The notes under the pieces were generated by a model. That model saw only the letters and a program-made list of their open reading frames with translations, made no database searches and had not been told where the DNA came from. From UBA2336 sp031395485 (GTDB lineage: Bacteria > Bacteroidota > Bacteroidia > Cytophagales > Cyclobacteriaceae), in contig JANNUS010000010.1 of assembly GCA_031395485.1 (NCBI GenBank), positions 310,001-374,000 on the forward strand: DNA of 64,000 bases, given 5' to 3'. Shown here in pieces: positions 10,401 through 19,237 of this stretch. How positions within the stretch are numbered: the stretch's first letter is position 1; the number at the start of each line of letters is the position of its first letter. The position numbers and the translations under genes were made by a program.

Positions 10401-10537
10401 ACCAACAAGTTCACACCGGGTACAGACGTTCCGTCATCTTGTGAGGTGACCTTCCCCGTAATCACTCTCTCCTGGCCAAAAACCTGGCCACTGAAAAAGA
10501 GTAGCATAACACACATTGCTAGTAGATTTTTCTTCAT
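7442..10537 (-). CDS. SusC/RagA family TonB-dependent receptor
   Basis: The chosen start is ATG 10537 (1031 residues), because MKKNLLAMCVMLLFFSGQVFGQ is a complete signal peptide; the open frame extends 21 codons further upstream without a better start. After cleavage comes the carboxypeptidase-D-like domain (GKVTSQDDGTSVPGVNLLVKG to SFIGYKTVEV). Then follow the SusC signature VVVTGYGTQ, a plug domain with IRIRGSSSVSAGNQPLYVIDG, and a beta-barrel ending in an aromatic residue (TFGINIGF). It imports a substrate across the outer membrane using TonB energy, in a complex with the downstream SusD. Length and layout are usual for the family. Confidence 0.96.
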   Translation of the reverse strand: MKKNLLAMCVMLLFFSGQVFGQERVITGKVTSQDDGTSVPGVNLLVKGTSTGTASDSDGNYSIAVSGDNAVLVFSFIGYKTVEVSVGTRSVVDVQIATDITQLSEVVVTGYGTQLKQDLTGNIAKVSGTEVQGIPVPTFEQAIQGRAAGVFVEAGNGKLGQGIKIRIRGSSSVSAGNQPLYVIDGIPITSGSQASVGGATNPLADLNSNDIESIEILKDASAAAIYGSRAANGVVLISTKRGKSGKTNFNLNYLTGFSKPTNHVEWLNTAEYVELFTEARAATGAVSLTSFTNRLNRFGADPANLTSSGTGVPHESWAVPGAPGYIDTKWDNLAFQEAQVNQLDFSASGGTDKTKFFTSLTWGDQDGILIGNRFQKIGGRINVDHQATEKLSLGINFSLARTVNYRLADDNAFSTPLQMVALGPMTPPVDPRSELISGALNPVTGLPNTNFPQYYNPLIDVAYNDRVTTVFRNFGTLYGNYKIIEGLTFRTEFGFDLLNQHEDRYFATQSSRNSGAPNGEANDIWTQVFNYTTNNFFQYSKSFDVHALDVVAGMSFQKSNTDFGSVTGQQFASDSYKKVISAASITAGSSTETGFAFASYFGRANYKFNNKYLVSLSGRVDGSSRFGPDNQYGFFPAASVGWILTEESFLADNNILEFLKLRASYGLTGNAEIGNFPWQGLYSGDGGYAAVPGQRPSQIENRDLRWEQTAQTDIGVDFGIFNSRITGEIDYYIKKTSDLLLAVNLVGSAGVARTQIQNVGDLENKGFEFVLNTENLVGAFKWNTSFNIANNKNEITNLDGQVIEGSFLSRAIEGEPIGIFFGPKYAGVDPANGDALYFTRDINNDLITTNDPNLAELVKIGDPNPEIIWGMTNNFSYKGIDLSILFMGVSGNDVYNGGGKFMSANGDFYDNQTRDQLNRWQNPGDITNVPQARLFGGNGIAESSRYISDGSYVRLKTLTLGYNLPQSLISKASLTKMRIYVSGQNLLTITDYKLWDPEVNADSFESNITQGTDFYSAPQPKTITFGINIGF

Positions 10538-10692
10538 AAATAATAGTTTAGTTAGTAATAATGGTAGCGTCAATCTAGTGCTTAAAACGCAAATTTTCAA
10601 CAGTAGAAATGCTGAAATTCGATTTTGCCAAAATTAAAGACGGTGAATACAGTAAAGAAGAGAATAAACTATGGTAAGGACAAATAATTTTT

Positions 10693-12576
10693 TTAATAGG
10701 CTCTCACCAGCTTGCCATCCATAAAATTAACGAACGCTCGGTTAGATACTTTCATACCACCCAGTGTGGGGTAGTTTCCTGTAAAATACCAGTCACCTTC
10801 GTGGTGTGGAATTGCTTTATGAAGATTTTCGGTTGTTTGAAAAACTACTTTTACTTCCGCCCGCATATCTGCCGGCCGCACGATTTCTGAAATTTTAGCA
10901 GAGAGTTGCTCGTCTGTAAACTGCTCGTACAATCGCTTCACATAATTTTGTGGATGTTCATCTTGTGGAGCGTGCAAACATTGTTCGTACACTTCTTCCA
11001 GCAGATGATCTTTTCCTTGTTCCTTCATAAGTTCGACCATCGCACGAAAGGCCACGAAATCGCCCATGCGGCTCATGTCTATTCCATAGCAATCGGGAAA
11101 ACGAATTTGTGGAGCAGAAGAGACCACGACAATTTTTTTAGGGTTCAAGCGATCTAGCATTTTTAAAATGCTTTTTTCGAGCGTAGTGCCTCTTACAATG
11201 GAGTCGTCAATTACCACCAGCGTGTCTTTATCTTTATTTACAACTTCATATGTAGTATCGTAAACATGCGCCACCATTTCATCGCGATGGTCTTCATCGG
11301 TAATGAACGTGCGAAGCTTGGCATCTTTGATTACAATTTTTTCTATTCGTGGCCGGAATGAAAGAACGTCTTCTAGTGAATCTATCGAAGGCTTGTTCTC
11401 AATAATAACTTCCTTTTGCTTGTTAATTAAGTAATCTTCAATGCCCGCCATCATCCCGTAGAAAGCAGTTTCCGCAGTATTGGGTATGTAGGAGAAAACA
11501 GTATTTTTTAAATCGAAGTTAATAGCCTTCAGTACTTGCGGCACGAGGAGTCTGCCAAGTTGTTTGCGCTCACGATAAATCTCAGGATCGTTGCCACGCG
11601 AAAAATAAATACGCTCGAAGCTGCATGATTTTTTTTCACCCTCGGGTACAATGGGGTACATGCCAAATTCTCCGCTTTTATTGATCACCAGCGCGTGGCC
11701 AGGTTTAACCTCTTCAATTTGACTGTAGTCAATATTGAATGCTGTTTTAATGGCGGGCTTTTCGGAAGCGACTACCACAACCTCGTCATCGGCATAGTAA
11801 TAGGCGGGGCGTATTCCATTCGGATCACGCACAACAAATGCGGATCCGGAACCGGTCAGTCCGGCCATCGTGTATCCTCCATCAAAATCTTTACAGGCTC
11901 TGCGCAATACCCGCTGCAGGTCTATTTCGCTTTCAATAATGTCTGAGATTTCCTGATTGGAATATAGGTCTTTGTATTTTTCGAACAGCGCCTGAACTTC
12001 CTCATCCAGAAAGTGCCCGATTTTTTCCATCACGGTTACGGTATCCACTTTTTCTTTCGGGTGTTGACCAATATTTACAAGCAGATCAAACAGTTCTTCA
12101 ACGTTGGTCATGTTGAAGTTACCGGCCATTACCAGGTTACGGCTTCTCCAATTATTTTGCCGCAAAAATGGGTGAACATTTTCGATGCTGTTAAACCCGT
12201 GTGTTCCGTAGCGCAAGTGGCCCAGCCAAAGTTCGCCCGTGAAGGCTACGTTTTTTTTAAGCCACTCTGCATCATAAAATTTTTCTTTCCCGGTCTTTTG
12301 AGCTTTGCTGAATTTCTTTCCTATTTTTTTAAAGAGATTTGCCACCGGTTGCGACTTCATGGAACGATACCGACTTATGTACCGATGCCCTGGTTCAATA
12401 TCGAGCTTAATGTTAGCAACCCCGGCACCGTCTTGCCCCCGGTTATGCTGTTTCTCCATGAGGATGTACATTTTATTAACTGCAAACGAGGGTCCGTACT
12501 TATCTACATAATAAGAAAGTGGCTTACGCAGGCGGATTAGGGCTATTCCGCACTCGTGGAGGATTTCGTCACTCAT
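10693..12576 (-). CDS. purF: Amidophosphoribosyltransferase
   Basis: A 627-residue protein that makes 5-phosphoribosylamine from PRPP and glutamine, the first step of purine synthesis. The N-terminal Ntn-type glutaminase follows a short propeptide: MSDEILHE, then Cys9 as the expected nucleophile of ECGIALI. The motif NRGQDGAGVA and the GxxRYGTHG-like segment HLRYGTHG follow. The C-terminal PRPP loop is TLVVIDDSIVRGTTL. The protein is longer than the usual 470-510 residues, with inserted and C-terminal segments of the kind seen in long PurF versions. It stands alone between nuoN and the susC gene, with 7-bp tandem repeats just upstream. Confidence 0.93.
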   Translation of the reverse strand: MSDEILHECGIALIRLRKPLSYYVDKYGPSFAVNKMYILMEKQHNRGQDGAGVANIKLDIEPGHRYISRYRSMKSQPVANLFKKIGKKFSKAQKTGKEKFYDAEWLKKNVAFTGELWLGHLRYGTHGFNSIENVHPFLRQNNWRSRNLVMAGNFNMTNVEELFDLLVNIGQHPKEKVDTVTVMEKIGHFLDEEVQALFEKYKDLYSNQEISDIIESEIDLQRVLRRACKDFDGGYTMAGLTGSGSAFVVRDPNGIRPAYYYADDEVVVVASEKPAIKTAFNIDYSQIEEVKPGHALVINKSGEFGMYPIVPEGEKKSCSFERIYFSRGNDPEIYRERKQLGRLLVPQVLKAINFDLKNTVFSYIPNTAETAFYGMMAGIEDYLINKQKEVIIENKPSIDSLEDVLSFRPRIEKIVIKDAKLRTFITDEDHRDEMVAHVYDTTYEVVNKDKDTLVVIDDSIVRGTTLEKSILKMLDRLNPKKIVVVSSAPQIRFPDCYGIDMSRMGDFVAFRAMVELMKEQGKDHLLEEVYEQCLHAPQDEHPQNYVKRLYEQFTDEQLSAKISEIVRPADMRAEVKVVFQTTENLHKAIPHHEGDWYFTGNYPTLGGMKVSNRAFVNFMDGKLVRAY

Positions 12577-12591
12577 TTTGGTCGGTTAAAA

Positions 12592-12618
12592 GTTATCCGT
12601 TATCCGTTATCCGTTATC
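12592..12618. repeat. 7-bp tandem repeat (GTTATCC, about 3.9 copies)
   Basis: Three exact copies of GTTATCC (12592-12612) followed by GTTATC lie between nuoN and purF. Flanking bases contain the inverse (GATAAC at 12628-12633), so the transcript could fold into a hairpin. It is one of five heptamer loci in this window. Confidence 0.85.
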
Positions 12619-12651
12619 GGTCGAAATGATAACTATTAACGGTTAGCTGAT

Positions 12652-14145
12652 TTAAAGCACAAAGTTAATTCTATTCAGCCAACCCATCAACAAATCGGGC
12701 CGAATGAATAAAAGTAGTACCAACGCAACTAAAACAAGGGCTAAATAATTCTCTGGATTGGTTTTTTTAGGCGATTCGATTTTCTCGCTTGTTTTTATGA
12801 AAGAGTAGTAAGGAATTTTTAGGTAGTAGAATAAAGAGACAACGGTGTTCAACAATCCGAAAACAAGCAGCCAAGCTAAGATGTCTTTTCCACTTTGTTC
12901 GTAAGCACTCCACAGTGAAGTAAAAATGAACAATTTTGCAGTGAACCCTGCGGTGGGCGGTATGCCCGCCAATGCTATAAAACCAATGAACATCACAACA
13001 CTTACCATCACGTGCGACCTCCCCCAACCGCTAAAAGATGGAATTGAATTGACATTATTTTTTTCAAAAAACTGCAAACCAAAAAACACAGCAAAATTTA
13101 CCAGTAGATACACGCTGCCATAAAATAACATGAACTGAATTCCCTGAATAGAAAAGCACACAACGCCAATCAATAAAAAACCCGATTGCGCAATCGAGCT
13201 ATACGCCATCATTCTTTTAGGATTGGTTTGCCACAAGGCTGAAAAATTACCAACGGTAATACTCAGTATGGCCACTATGCTTAAGATGATTTGCCAATCG
13301 AAATTACTTTGCCCGAATAAATTGATGGCTAACGTAAATTTGGTAAGTACTGCTATGCCCGCGAGTTTGGGAACAACAGAAAGAAACGCGACTACTGGCA
13401 TGGGTGCAGCCTCGTATACATCGGGTGCCCATGGGTGCATGGGTGCTGCAGCAATTTTGTAAAGGAAACCTGCGAGTGTCATTAGCCCTGCAACGAAGAC
13501 TAAGGGCGTTTGATTATTTAAAAGTCTGTCTACAAAATCTCCAGAAGAAAAATCCAATGTTCCGGTCAATCCAAAAAGAATGGAAAATCCATACAGCATG
13601 ATGGCGGAGGCCACCGAACCAAACAGGAAATATTTTAGACTTCCTTCTGCCCCTTTTTTATTGGTTGAAAACCCTGCGAGCACATACGAACTGATAGACA
13701 GTAATTCCAACGCGAGAAATACAAGGATAAAATTCATGCTCATTGTCAGCAGATGAGCGCCAAGCACTGCCGATAAAATCAGAGCGTAGTATTCAGACTT
13801 GAATTTAGTTTCGCGTATCTCATCATTGGTCATTGACATCAGGACTGTTAGGATTCCGGCCACATCAAATAAAATCTTGAAAAGAGCTGAGAAATCATCG
13901 CTCCGAATCATGCCTGCAAAAAGCTGAACAGGCGATGTATAAAGCGACCAATTGAGAATTGTAAAAATTAATGAGGCTGCAAAGAGTAGCAGCGTTACCC
14001 ATACGATTAAGTTTTGACTTTTATTTTTGGTTGCTAATCCGATGAGGATAACTGTTACTATTCCAGCAGCGAGAATAACCTCAGGAAGTATATACAGAAT
14101 ACTCTTGGTGATTAGTTCTAATGTCTCTGAAAGTCCAGTTTCCAC
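12652..14145 (-). CDS. nuoN: NADH-quinone oxidoreductase subunit N
   Basis: A 497-residue polytopic membrane protein of the antiporter-like family, one of the three proton-channel subunits of the complex I membrane arm. Family marks include KYFLFGSVASAIMLYG and the APMHPWAPDVYEAAPMPVVAFLSVVPK segment with its conserved lysine. The start is GTG at 14145, three bases after the nuoM stop. It is the last of the nuo genes here; the heptamer repeats and purF follow on the same strand. Confidence 0.96.
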   Translation of the reverse strand: METGLSETLELITKSILYILPEVILAAGIVTVILIGLATKNKSQNLIVWVTLLLFAASLIFTILNWSLYTSPVQLFAGMIRSDDFSALFKILFDVAGILTVLMSMTNDEIRETKFKSEYYALILSAVLGAHLLTMSMNFILVFLALELLSISSYVLAGFSTNKKGAEGSLKYFLFGSVASAIMLYGFSILFGLTGTLDFSSGDFVDRLLNNQTPLVFVAGLMTLAGFLYKIAAAPMHPWAPDVYEAAPMPVVAFLSVVPKLAGIAVLTKFTLAINLFGQSNFDWQIILSIVAILSITVGNFSALWQTNPKRMMAYSSIAQSGFLLIGVVCFSIQGIQFMLFYGSVYLLVNFAVFFGLQFFEKNNVNSIPSFSGWGRSHVMVSVVMFIGFIALAGIPPTAGFTAKLFIFTSLWSAYEQSGKDILAWLLVFGLLNTVVSLFYYLKIPYYSFIKTSEKIESPKKTNPENYLALVLVALVLLLFIRPDLLMGWLNRINFVL

Positions 14146-14148
14146 CGC

Positions 14149-15765
14149 TTACGGATTTTGGATGGTGCGAACTGCGTTCAATACCGAATCGGTAAAATGC
14201 TGAGCAAATGGATTGATGTAATCCAACAAAATCTGAGGAAAGATTCCAAAGACAAGAATAAGGAGTACTAATGGAAGTAGCATACTATACTCGCGCTTAT
14301 CAAGATCAACTAGTTGCGATGGTTTAATTTCAGATTTTATGTAAAACGGCCCGAAGAACATGCGTTGCAGTGCCCAAAGAAAATAAGCGGCACCCAGAAT
14401 CAAACCTGCTGTAGCAACAATAGCGAAACTTTCATGGATCAATCCATTTGCGCTGAACGAACGGAACGCCCCTAATAAAATCATGATTTCAGCAATGAAT
14501 CCTGAAAAACCGGGTAATCCCAACGAAGCAAAAAAACCAATGAGTGCGATGGTGAAATACATGGGCATTTTTGATGATAACCCCGAATAATTATTTATCA
14601 TCCGATCTTGTGTTCGATCATACAGAACTCCTGCAATCAGGAATAACAATGCGGAAATAATTCCATGACTAAACATTTGATAGACTGCTCCTGAAACGCC
14701 TTCGGTTGTTACAGAGGCAAGGCCTAACAGGACAAACCCCATGTGCGATACAGAAGAATAAGCAATCAGTCGCTTCAGATCTTTACTTGCTAAGGCATTT
14801 AATGCTCCATATATAATAGAGATCACACCAATCAAAGCAACAAACCAACTGAGTGATGTGGCTATGTCGGGGAAAATAGGATAGGCAATGCGAAGTAGTC
14901 CGTAGGCACCGACTTTTAGCAACAATGCTGCTAAGATTACAGAAATAGGAGTGGGGGCCTCTACGTGTGCATCAGGGAGCCAGGTATGTAGCGGGACTGC
15001 AGGAAGTTTAATCGCAAATCCAATAAACAGTAATACGAACGCCCACCAGCGTGCCGAGTGTGCACCAATCATCCATCCTTTATCTGGATTAAGAATTGAT
15101 CCGGTTATATAGTTTGCGGCATCCGTCATGTGAATCAAATTGAAGGTATGCACGACACGATCCTGCACGTCCGGATTTTGTACCGAGAGATAAAGGGCAA
15201 TTAACACGATCAGAATTAGAATGGATCCAAAGATTGTGTATAGCAAGAATTTGATTGAAGCATATTCTCGCTTCGGTCCGCCCCAAATACCAATGAGAAA
15301 ATACATTGGTAGTAACATGAATTCGAAAAAGAGATAGAAGAGTAGAAAATCGAGCGCGACAAACGTACCCACGATGGCTCCATTGAGTATCCAAAGTAAA
15401 ATGAAATAGCCTTTTACATTTTTATCAATTGTCCAGGATGAAATTCCAGCGATTAGCATAATGAGTACGGTAAGCGTTACCATGGAAAAACTAAGGCCGT
15501 CTATGCCAACAAAGTATTCGGCCTGTAAAACACCCCATGTGCCTAAGTCTATGGAGAACCAGTTAGCTTTTTCAGTTAACAGGAAAGAAGAAAATGTGCT
15601 ATCTTTTGTTTGATGGATTATAAAAATCAATAGGCCTAGTTGGATGGCTGAAATAGCCAGGGTTACTATTCTGAATGTTTTTTTAGCCTCGTTGGGTATA
15701 AACAACACGAATAATGCTGCCGCAATGGGTGTAAAGATTAATGAGCTAAGCAGGTATTGCGACAT
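14149..15765 (-). CDS. nuoM: NADH-quinone oxidoreductase subunit M
   Basis: A 538-residue polytopic membrane protein, the second antiporter-like subunit of complex I. The segments FFEFMLLPMYFLIGIWGG, HTWLPDAHVEAPTPISVILA with the following LLLKVGAYGLLR, and AYSSVSHMGFVLLG are diagnostic, and they contain the Glu and Lys residues that form the half-channel. Spacing is 7 bases to nuoL upstream and 3 bases to nuoN downstream, so it sits inside one transcript. Confidence 0.97.
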   Translation of the reverse strand: MSQYLLSSLIFTPIAAALFVLFIPNEAKKTFRIVTLAISAIQLGLLIFIIHQTKDSTFSSFLLTEKANWFSIDLGTWGVLQAEYFVGIDGLSFSMVTLTVLIMLIAGISSWTIDKNVKGYFILLWILNGAIVGTFVALDFLLFYLFFEFMLLPMYFLIGIWGGPKREYASIKFLLYTIFGSILILIVLIALYLSVQNPDVQDRVVHTFNLIHMTDAANYITGSILNPDKGWMIGAHSARWWAFVLLFIGFAIKLPAVPLHTWLPDAHVEAPTPISVILAALLLKVGAYGLLRIAYPIFPDIATSLSWFVALIGVISIIYGALNALASKDLKRLIAYSSVSHMGFVLLGLASVTTEGVSGAVYQMFSHGIISALLFLIAGVLYDRTQDRMINNYSGLSSKMPMYFTIALIGFFASLGLPGFSGFIAEIMILLGAFRSFSANGLIHESFAIVATAGLILGAAYFLWALQRMFFGPFYIKSEIKPSQLVDLDKREYSMLLPLVLLILVFGIFPQILLDYINPFAQHFTDSVLNAVRTIQNP

Positions 15766-15772
15766 CCGGATT

Positions 15773-17701
15773 TTATATCAGTATGAAAAATAGAAAAATT
15801 ATCAGTCCCGCCACGGCCCAGAAAATATAAAGTTGAATTTTTCCGGCTTGAAATGACCGCGTGAAAGAGCCAGCAACACCCGCTAACCAGGCAACAGCGT
15901 TTACTGAACTATCAATAATGTATTTATCGAACCACAAGACAACGTGAGCAACTGAAACCTGGGCGTAAGCAGCAACGTGAATAAATCCATCTATCCATTT
16001 ACGGTCAACAGTTTCAGCGACAGTTGCTAATTGTACAGTAGATTGCCCTACTAGTTTTTGATACGCTATGTCAAGGTCAAAACCATTTTGTAAAATCCTC
16101 AATGATTTAATTTGAGTCTTTTTATATGTATAGACGAACCATGCGGTTACAAAGGCCAGAAGAACTAACCCGCCTGATATGGATGTAACAAGTATTGAAT
16201 CGGGAAGGCCACCGATCAATGTTGTGAACCATCCTGATGGATTAAAGGGACTCCACGCTATAAAAAACCAAACGGAAGCACTTGCTAAAATCAACAAAGG
16301 CACTCGCAGAATCCAGGGAGGTTCTGTTACTGCACTAGCTGACTGTTTTTCCTTTCCAAAGAAAATGAACCACACCATTCGAAATGTATACAGAACAGTA
16401 ATGAATGAGACTACAAAAATGGCTACAAGAAGTAGCCATCGCCACGAGAATGTGTTGCCTGACCAATACCAGATACTTGTTATGATAGAATCTTTGGAAA
16501 TGAATCCTGAAAAGAAGGGAATCCCCGCAAGGGAAGCTGCCGCAATAATAAAAGTAAAAAATGTAGTGGGTAATTTTTTTCTCAGCCCACCCAGGTTACG
16601 AATATCCTGAACATCAAAATTTTCGGTTTGACGGTTTGCGATCTGAAGCGCGTAAATAACAGAGCCTGCACCCAGAAACAAGCATGCTTTAAAAAATGCG
16701 TGTGTTGTAAGATGAAGCATGGCGGCATTTGCAGAACCAACTCCAACGGCCGTTACCATTAATCCAAGCTGTGAGATGGTTGAGTAAGCAAGAATTTTTT
16801 TTATATCGAACTGGTTCAACGCACTGAGTGCAGCCAGCAAAGCAGTTGCCGCCCCAACCACTGCAACAACCTGTAAGGATGCATCGGTAAAGAGTGGAAA
16901 AACTCTGGATAATAAAAAGACACCCGCAGCCACCATAGTAGCTGCATGAATCAGGGCTGAAACTGGAGTAGGCCCCTCCATCGCATCGGGCAACCATGTG
17001 AACAGCGGGAATTGTGCCGACTTGCCAATCACGCCACAAAAAATACAAAGTGAAGCGGCCGTTTGCCATGAATAAATTTCGGACATGTGAAGTATTTCCT
17101 GAAGATCAAAGGTTTGTGTATTTGCCCACACAATCATTATTCCGATAAGAAAACCCGCATCACCAATCCGGTTAAAGATAAAAGCCTTTTTTGCTGCACT
17201 GGCTGAAGCAGGTTTTTCGATCCAATGGCCTATTAGCATGTAGGAGGAGAATCCAACAAGTTCCCAGAAAATAAAAATCATCAGCAGGTTGTCGGACAGC
17301 ACAATGCCGAGCATGGAAAATGTAAAGAATCCAAGCATGGCGAAATAGCGCTTCGTGCCATTGTCACCAACCATGTACCCTATTGAATAAAGATGCACCA
17401 AGAATGAGATCATCGTTACTAAGGGCATCATCAAAATAGATAAACGATTAATTTCTACGTTTCCATTGAAGGAGTACTGTGCCACATGAAACCACTCTAT
17501 TGAAATTAAAAGTGAAGTATTGTTTGGAACAACCACAAAGAGATAAATGCTTATGGAAGTGCTGATAAGTAAAAGTATAGGAGCGACAATGGTTACAACC
17601 CATGAGAAACGAACAGGGATGAGCAAGCATAGCAAGAATGAAATGAGCGGTGTTAGTAACGCAGCTCCTGTGAGTATCTCAATTGTGATTAGTTTCTCCA
17701 A
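15773..17701 (-). CDS. nuoL: NADH-quinone oxidoreductase subunit L
   Basis: A 642-residue protein, the distal antiporter-like subunit of complex I with the long lateral helix at its C-terminus. Diagnostic segments are FFTFSMLGIVLSDNLLMIFIFWELVG, FTWLPDAMEGPTPVSALIHAATMVAAG and AYSTISQLGLMVTAVG. The apparent start is TTG at 17701, four bases after the nuoK stop codon; no ATG or GTG lies at a plausible position, so the unusual start is supported by spacing. The C-terminal hydrophobic segment (IFWAVAGLIIFLFFILI) anchors the lateral helix. Confidence 0.96.
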   Translation of the reverse strand: MEKLITIEILTGAALLTPLISFLLCLLIPVRFSWVVTIVAPILLLISTSISIYLFVVVPNNTSLLISIEWFHVAQYSFNGNVEINRLSILMMPLVTMISFLVHLYSIGYMVGDNGTKRYFAMLGFFTFSMLGIVLSDNLLMIFIFWELVGFSSYMLIGHWIEKPASASAAKKAFIFNRIGDAGFLIGIMIVWANTQTFDLQEILHMSEIYSWQTAASLCIFCGVIGKSAQFPLFTWLPDAMEGPTPVSALIHAATMVAAGVFLLSRVFPLFTDASLQVVAVVGAATALLAALSALNQFDIKKILAYSTISQLGLMVTAVGVGSANAAMLHLTTHAFFKACLFLGAGSVIYALQIANRQTENFDVQDIRNLGGLRKKLPTTFFTFIIAAASLAGIPFFSGFISKDSIITSIWYWSGNTFSWRWLLLVAIFVVSFITVLYTFRMVWFIFFGKEKQSASAVTEPPWILRVPLLILASASVWFFIAWSPFNPSGWFTTLIGGLPDSILVTSISGGLVLLAFVTAWFVYTYKKTQIKSLRILQNGFDLDIAYQKLVGQSTVQLATVAETVDRKWIDGFIHVAAYAQVSVAHVVLWFDKYIIDSSVNAVAWLAGVAGSFTRSFQAGKIQLYIFWAVAGLIIFLFFILI

Positions 17702-17705
17702 CTGA

Positions 17706-18011
17706 CTATTCTTTTAACTCACTAATTTCGCTTAATATAGAAGTTTGATAGTATTTATATACTCTCAAAACTATTGCCAGGCCTACTGCTGCCTCGCACA
17801 CGGCTACAACAATAACAAACAAGGCGAACATCTGACCAGTGAAAGTTTGCGGTTGAAGTTGATTGAAGGCTACTAAGTTTAAATTGGCAGCGTTTAATAA
17901 AAGTTCAATTCCCAACAGAACCATTATTGCATTTTGTTTGATGATGATGATCATCAGGCCAACTGAAAACAACAGGGCGCTTAAATATAGAATATGCTCT
18001 ACCGGGAACAT
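17706..18011 (-). CDS. nuoK: NADH-quinone oxidoreductase subunit K
   Basis: A 101-residue membrane protein with three transmembrane helices, part of the central proton path of complex I. The helix-two motif NAIMVLLGIELLLNAANLNLVAF holds the conserved glutamate. The last part, FVIVVAVCEAAVGLAIVLRVYK, contains the second conserved glutamate. Length is exactly typical. It lies 2 bases from nuoJ and 4 from nuoL. Confidence 0.97.
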   Translation of the reverse strand: MFPVEHILYLSALLFSVGLMIIIIKQNAIMVLLGIELLLNAANLNLVAFNQLQPQTFTGQMFALFVIVVAVCEAAVGLAIVLRVYKYYQTSILSEISELKE

Positions 18012-18013
18012 GG

Positions 18014-18532
18014 TTATAATTTTTTAAATAGGGTAAAAGCTGAAATGGAAACTGCGGCCCCAATCAATGCAATAAGAAGAAGAATCCCTGTTACTTCGAA
18101 GGGTAACACATAGTCTGTCATGAATAGTATACCAATTTGGTTGATTGAATTGTATCCTTCCGGAGTAAGAGCTGAATTATTGCTATAAAATTTAACATCT
18201 GAAAACAGTTTTGGCAATGTTGCGAAAACGGATGCCCCAAGGATGCAACCCAAAAGCCAGTACTTATTATTTACGACAAGCGGCTTGCCCAAAAGCTTGC
18301 CAGTAACCATCACGCCAAAAACGATAAGAAGCAAAACCCCTCCCGTATAGATTAGAATTTGGGTGACCGCCAGAAACTCAGCATTTAAAAGAATGAATAT
18401 ACCCGAAATCGAAAGCAGGCAAACGATCAGAAAAAGAGCTCCATAGAAAATATTTCTTGTAAAGAGTATACATACTGCTGACAACCCGGCTATAACCTCT
18501 AAAACATAAAAAATAATCATGATCAACTTCAT
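18014..18532 (-). CDS. nuoJ: NADH-quinone oxidoreductase subunit J
   Basis: A 172-residue membrane protein with about five transmembrane helices. The family segment LLNAEFLAVTQILIYTGGVLLLIVFGVM contains the helix-three pi-bulge region involved in coupling. The ATG at 18532 overlaps the nuoI stop (ATGA), which indicates translational coupling. Confidence 0.96.
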   Translation of the reverse strand: MKLIMIIFYVLEVIAGLSAVCILFTRNIFYGALFLIVCLLSISGIFILLNAEFLAVTQILIYTGGVLLLIVFGVMVTGKLLGKPLVVNNKYWLLGCILGASVFATLPKLFSDVKFYSNNSALTPEGYNSINQIGILFMTDYVLPFEVTGILLLIALIGAAVSISAFTLFKKL

Positions 18533-19188
18533 GAGTCTTGAGGTTTTATTTTTGGTTTAATGATTGGTCGCGGTTTTTGTAGTCCTGTATTTTTATTTGG
18601 TGAAGCCATGCTTTCAGGCGATACAGTAGCTTTTAACTTTTGGTACTCATCTAAATTTTTTTTCTTTTCCTCAATTTGGGCAAGCGTCATGTTGGCAAAA
18701 GCTACGTTGTGTTCGCGGATGTCATACACGCTAAAGTCGTAGGTTTTTGTCATCGTGAGGCACTCTGTAGGGCAAACGGTAGTGCACAATCCGCAGAAGC
18801 AACATTTTCCCATGTCAATATCAAACTTGGCAGCATAAATCCGTTTTGGTGTACCATCCGAAGTACGACCAATTTCTTCGATCGCTTTTATGGGCTCAAT
18901 GGTTATGCAATCTACCGGGCAAATTTTTACACATTTATCGCAAACAATGCAGTCGTCAATTTCATTTTCTAGCTTGTAGCGGCCGGTGTCAGGTACCGGA
19001 AGTTTTTGGTGCGGATACTGTATAGTAGCTATGCCATCCGGTTGATTAAAGTAATTTTTATCCTGAATGGAAAGCGGCTCTTTACTTTTTCGGGCACTTA
19101 GTATATGACTGAACGTAATGCGTAAGCCCCTCCACAAGGAGTGTGTTGTCAGAAAGATGGGTTGCCAATAGCGCTTAGTATTCCTCAT
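18529..19188 (-). CDS. nuoI: NADH-quinone oxidoreductase subunit I (two 4Fe-4S clusters)
   Basis: A ferredoxin-like subunit carrying clusters N6a and N6b that pass electrons to N2 and quinone. Two full binding motifs are present: CIVCDKCVKICP and CCFCGLCTTVCP. I place the start at the ATG at 19188 (MRNTKRYWQPIF, 219 residues); an in-frame ATG five codons upstream (19203) would give 224. The C-terminal 35 residues are Lys/Pro-rich (NTGLQKPRPIIKPKIKPQDS). The gene follows the histidine kinase gene by about 50 bases and overlaps nuoJ by 4. Confidence 0.95.
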   Translation of the reverse strand: MRNTKRYWQPIFLTTHSLWRGLRITFSHILSARKSKEPLSIQDKNYFNQPDGIATIQYPHQKLPVPDTGRYKLENEIDDCIVCDKCVKICPVDCITIEPIKAIEEIGRTSDGTPKRIYAAKFDIDMGKCCFCGLCTTVCPTECLTMTKTYDFSVYDIREHNVAFANMTLAQIEEKKKNLDEYQKLKATVSPESMASPNKNTGLQKPRPIIKPKIKPQDS

Positions 19189-19237
19189 TGTTCGATAAAA
19201 CAAAGTACGGGAAAAGAAGTGAGCTATCCGATGACTG

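Noticed and set aside
12592..12618. Repeated TTATCC resembling DnaA boxes (TTATCCACA), suggesting an origin
   Set aside because: The copies read TTATCCGTT; the CACA end is missing and there is no dnaA, dnaN or AT-rich unwinding region.
12592..12618. Tandem repeats as a CRISPR array
   Set aside because: Units are 7 bases without spacers; no cas genes are in the window.
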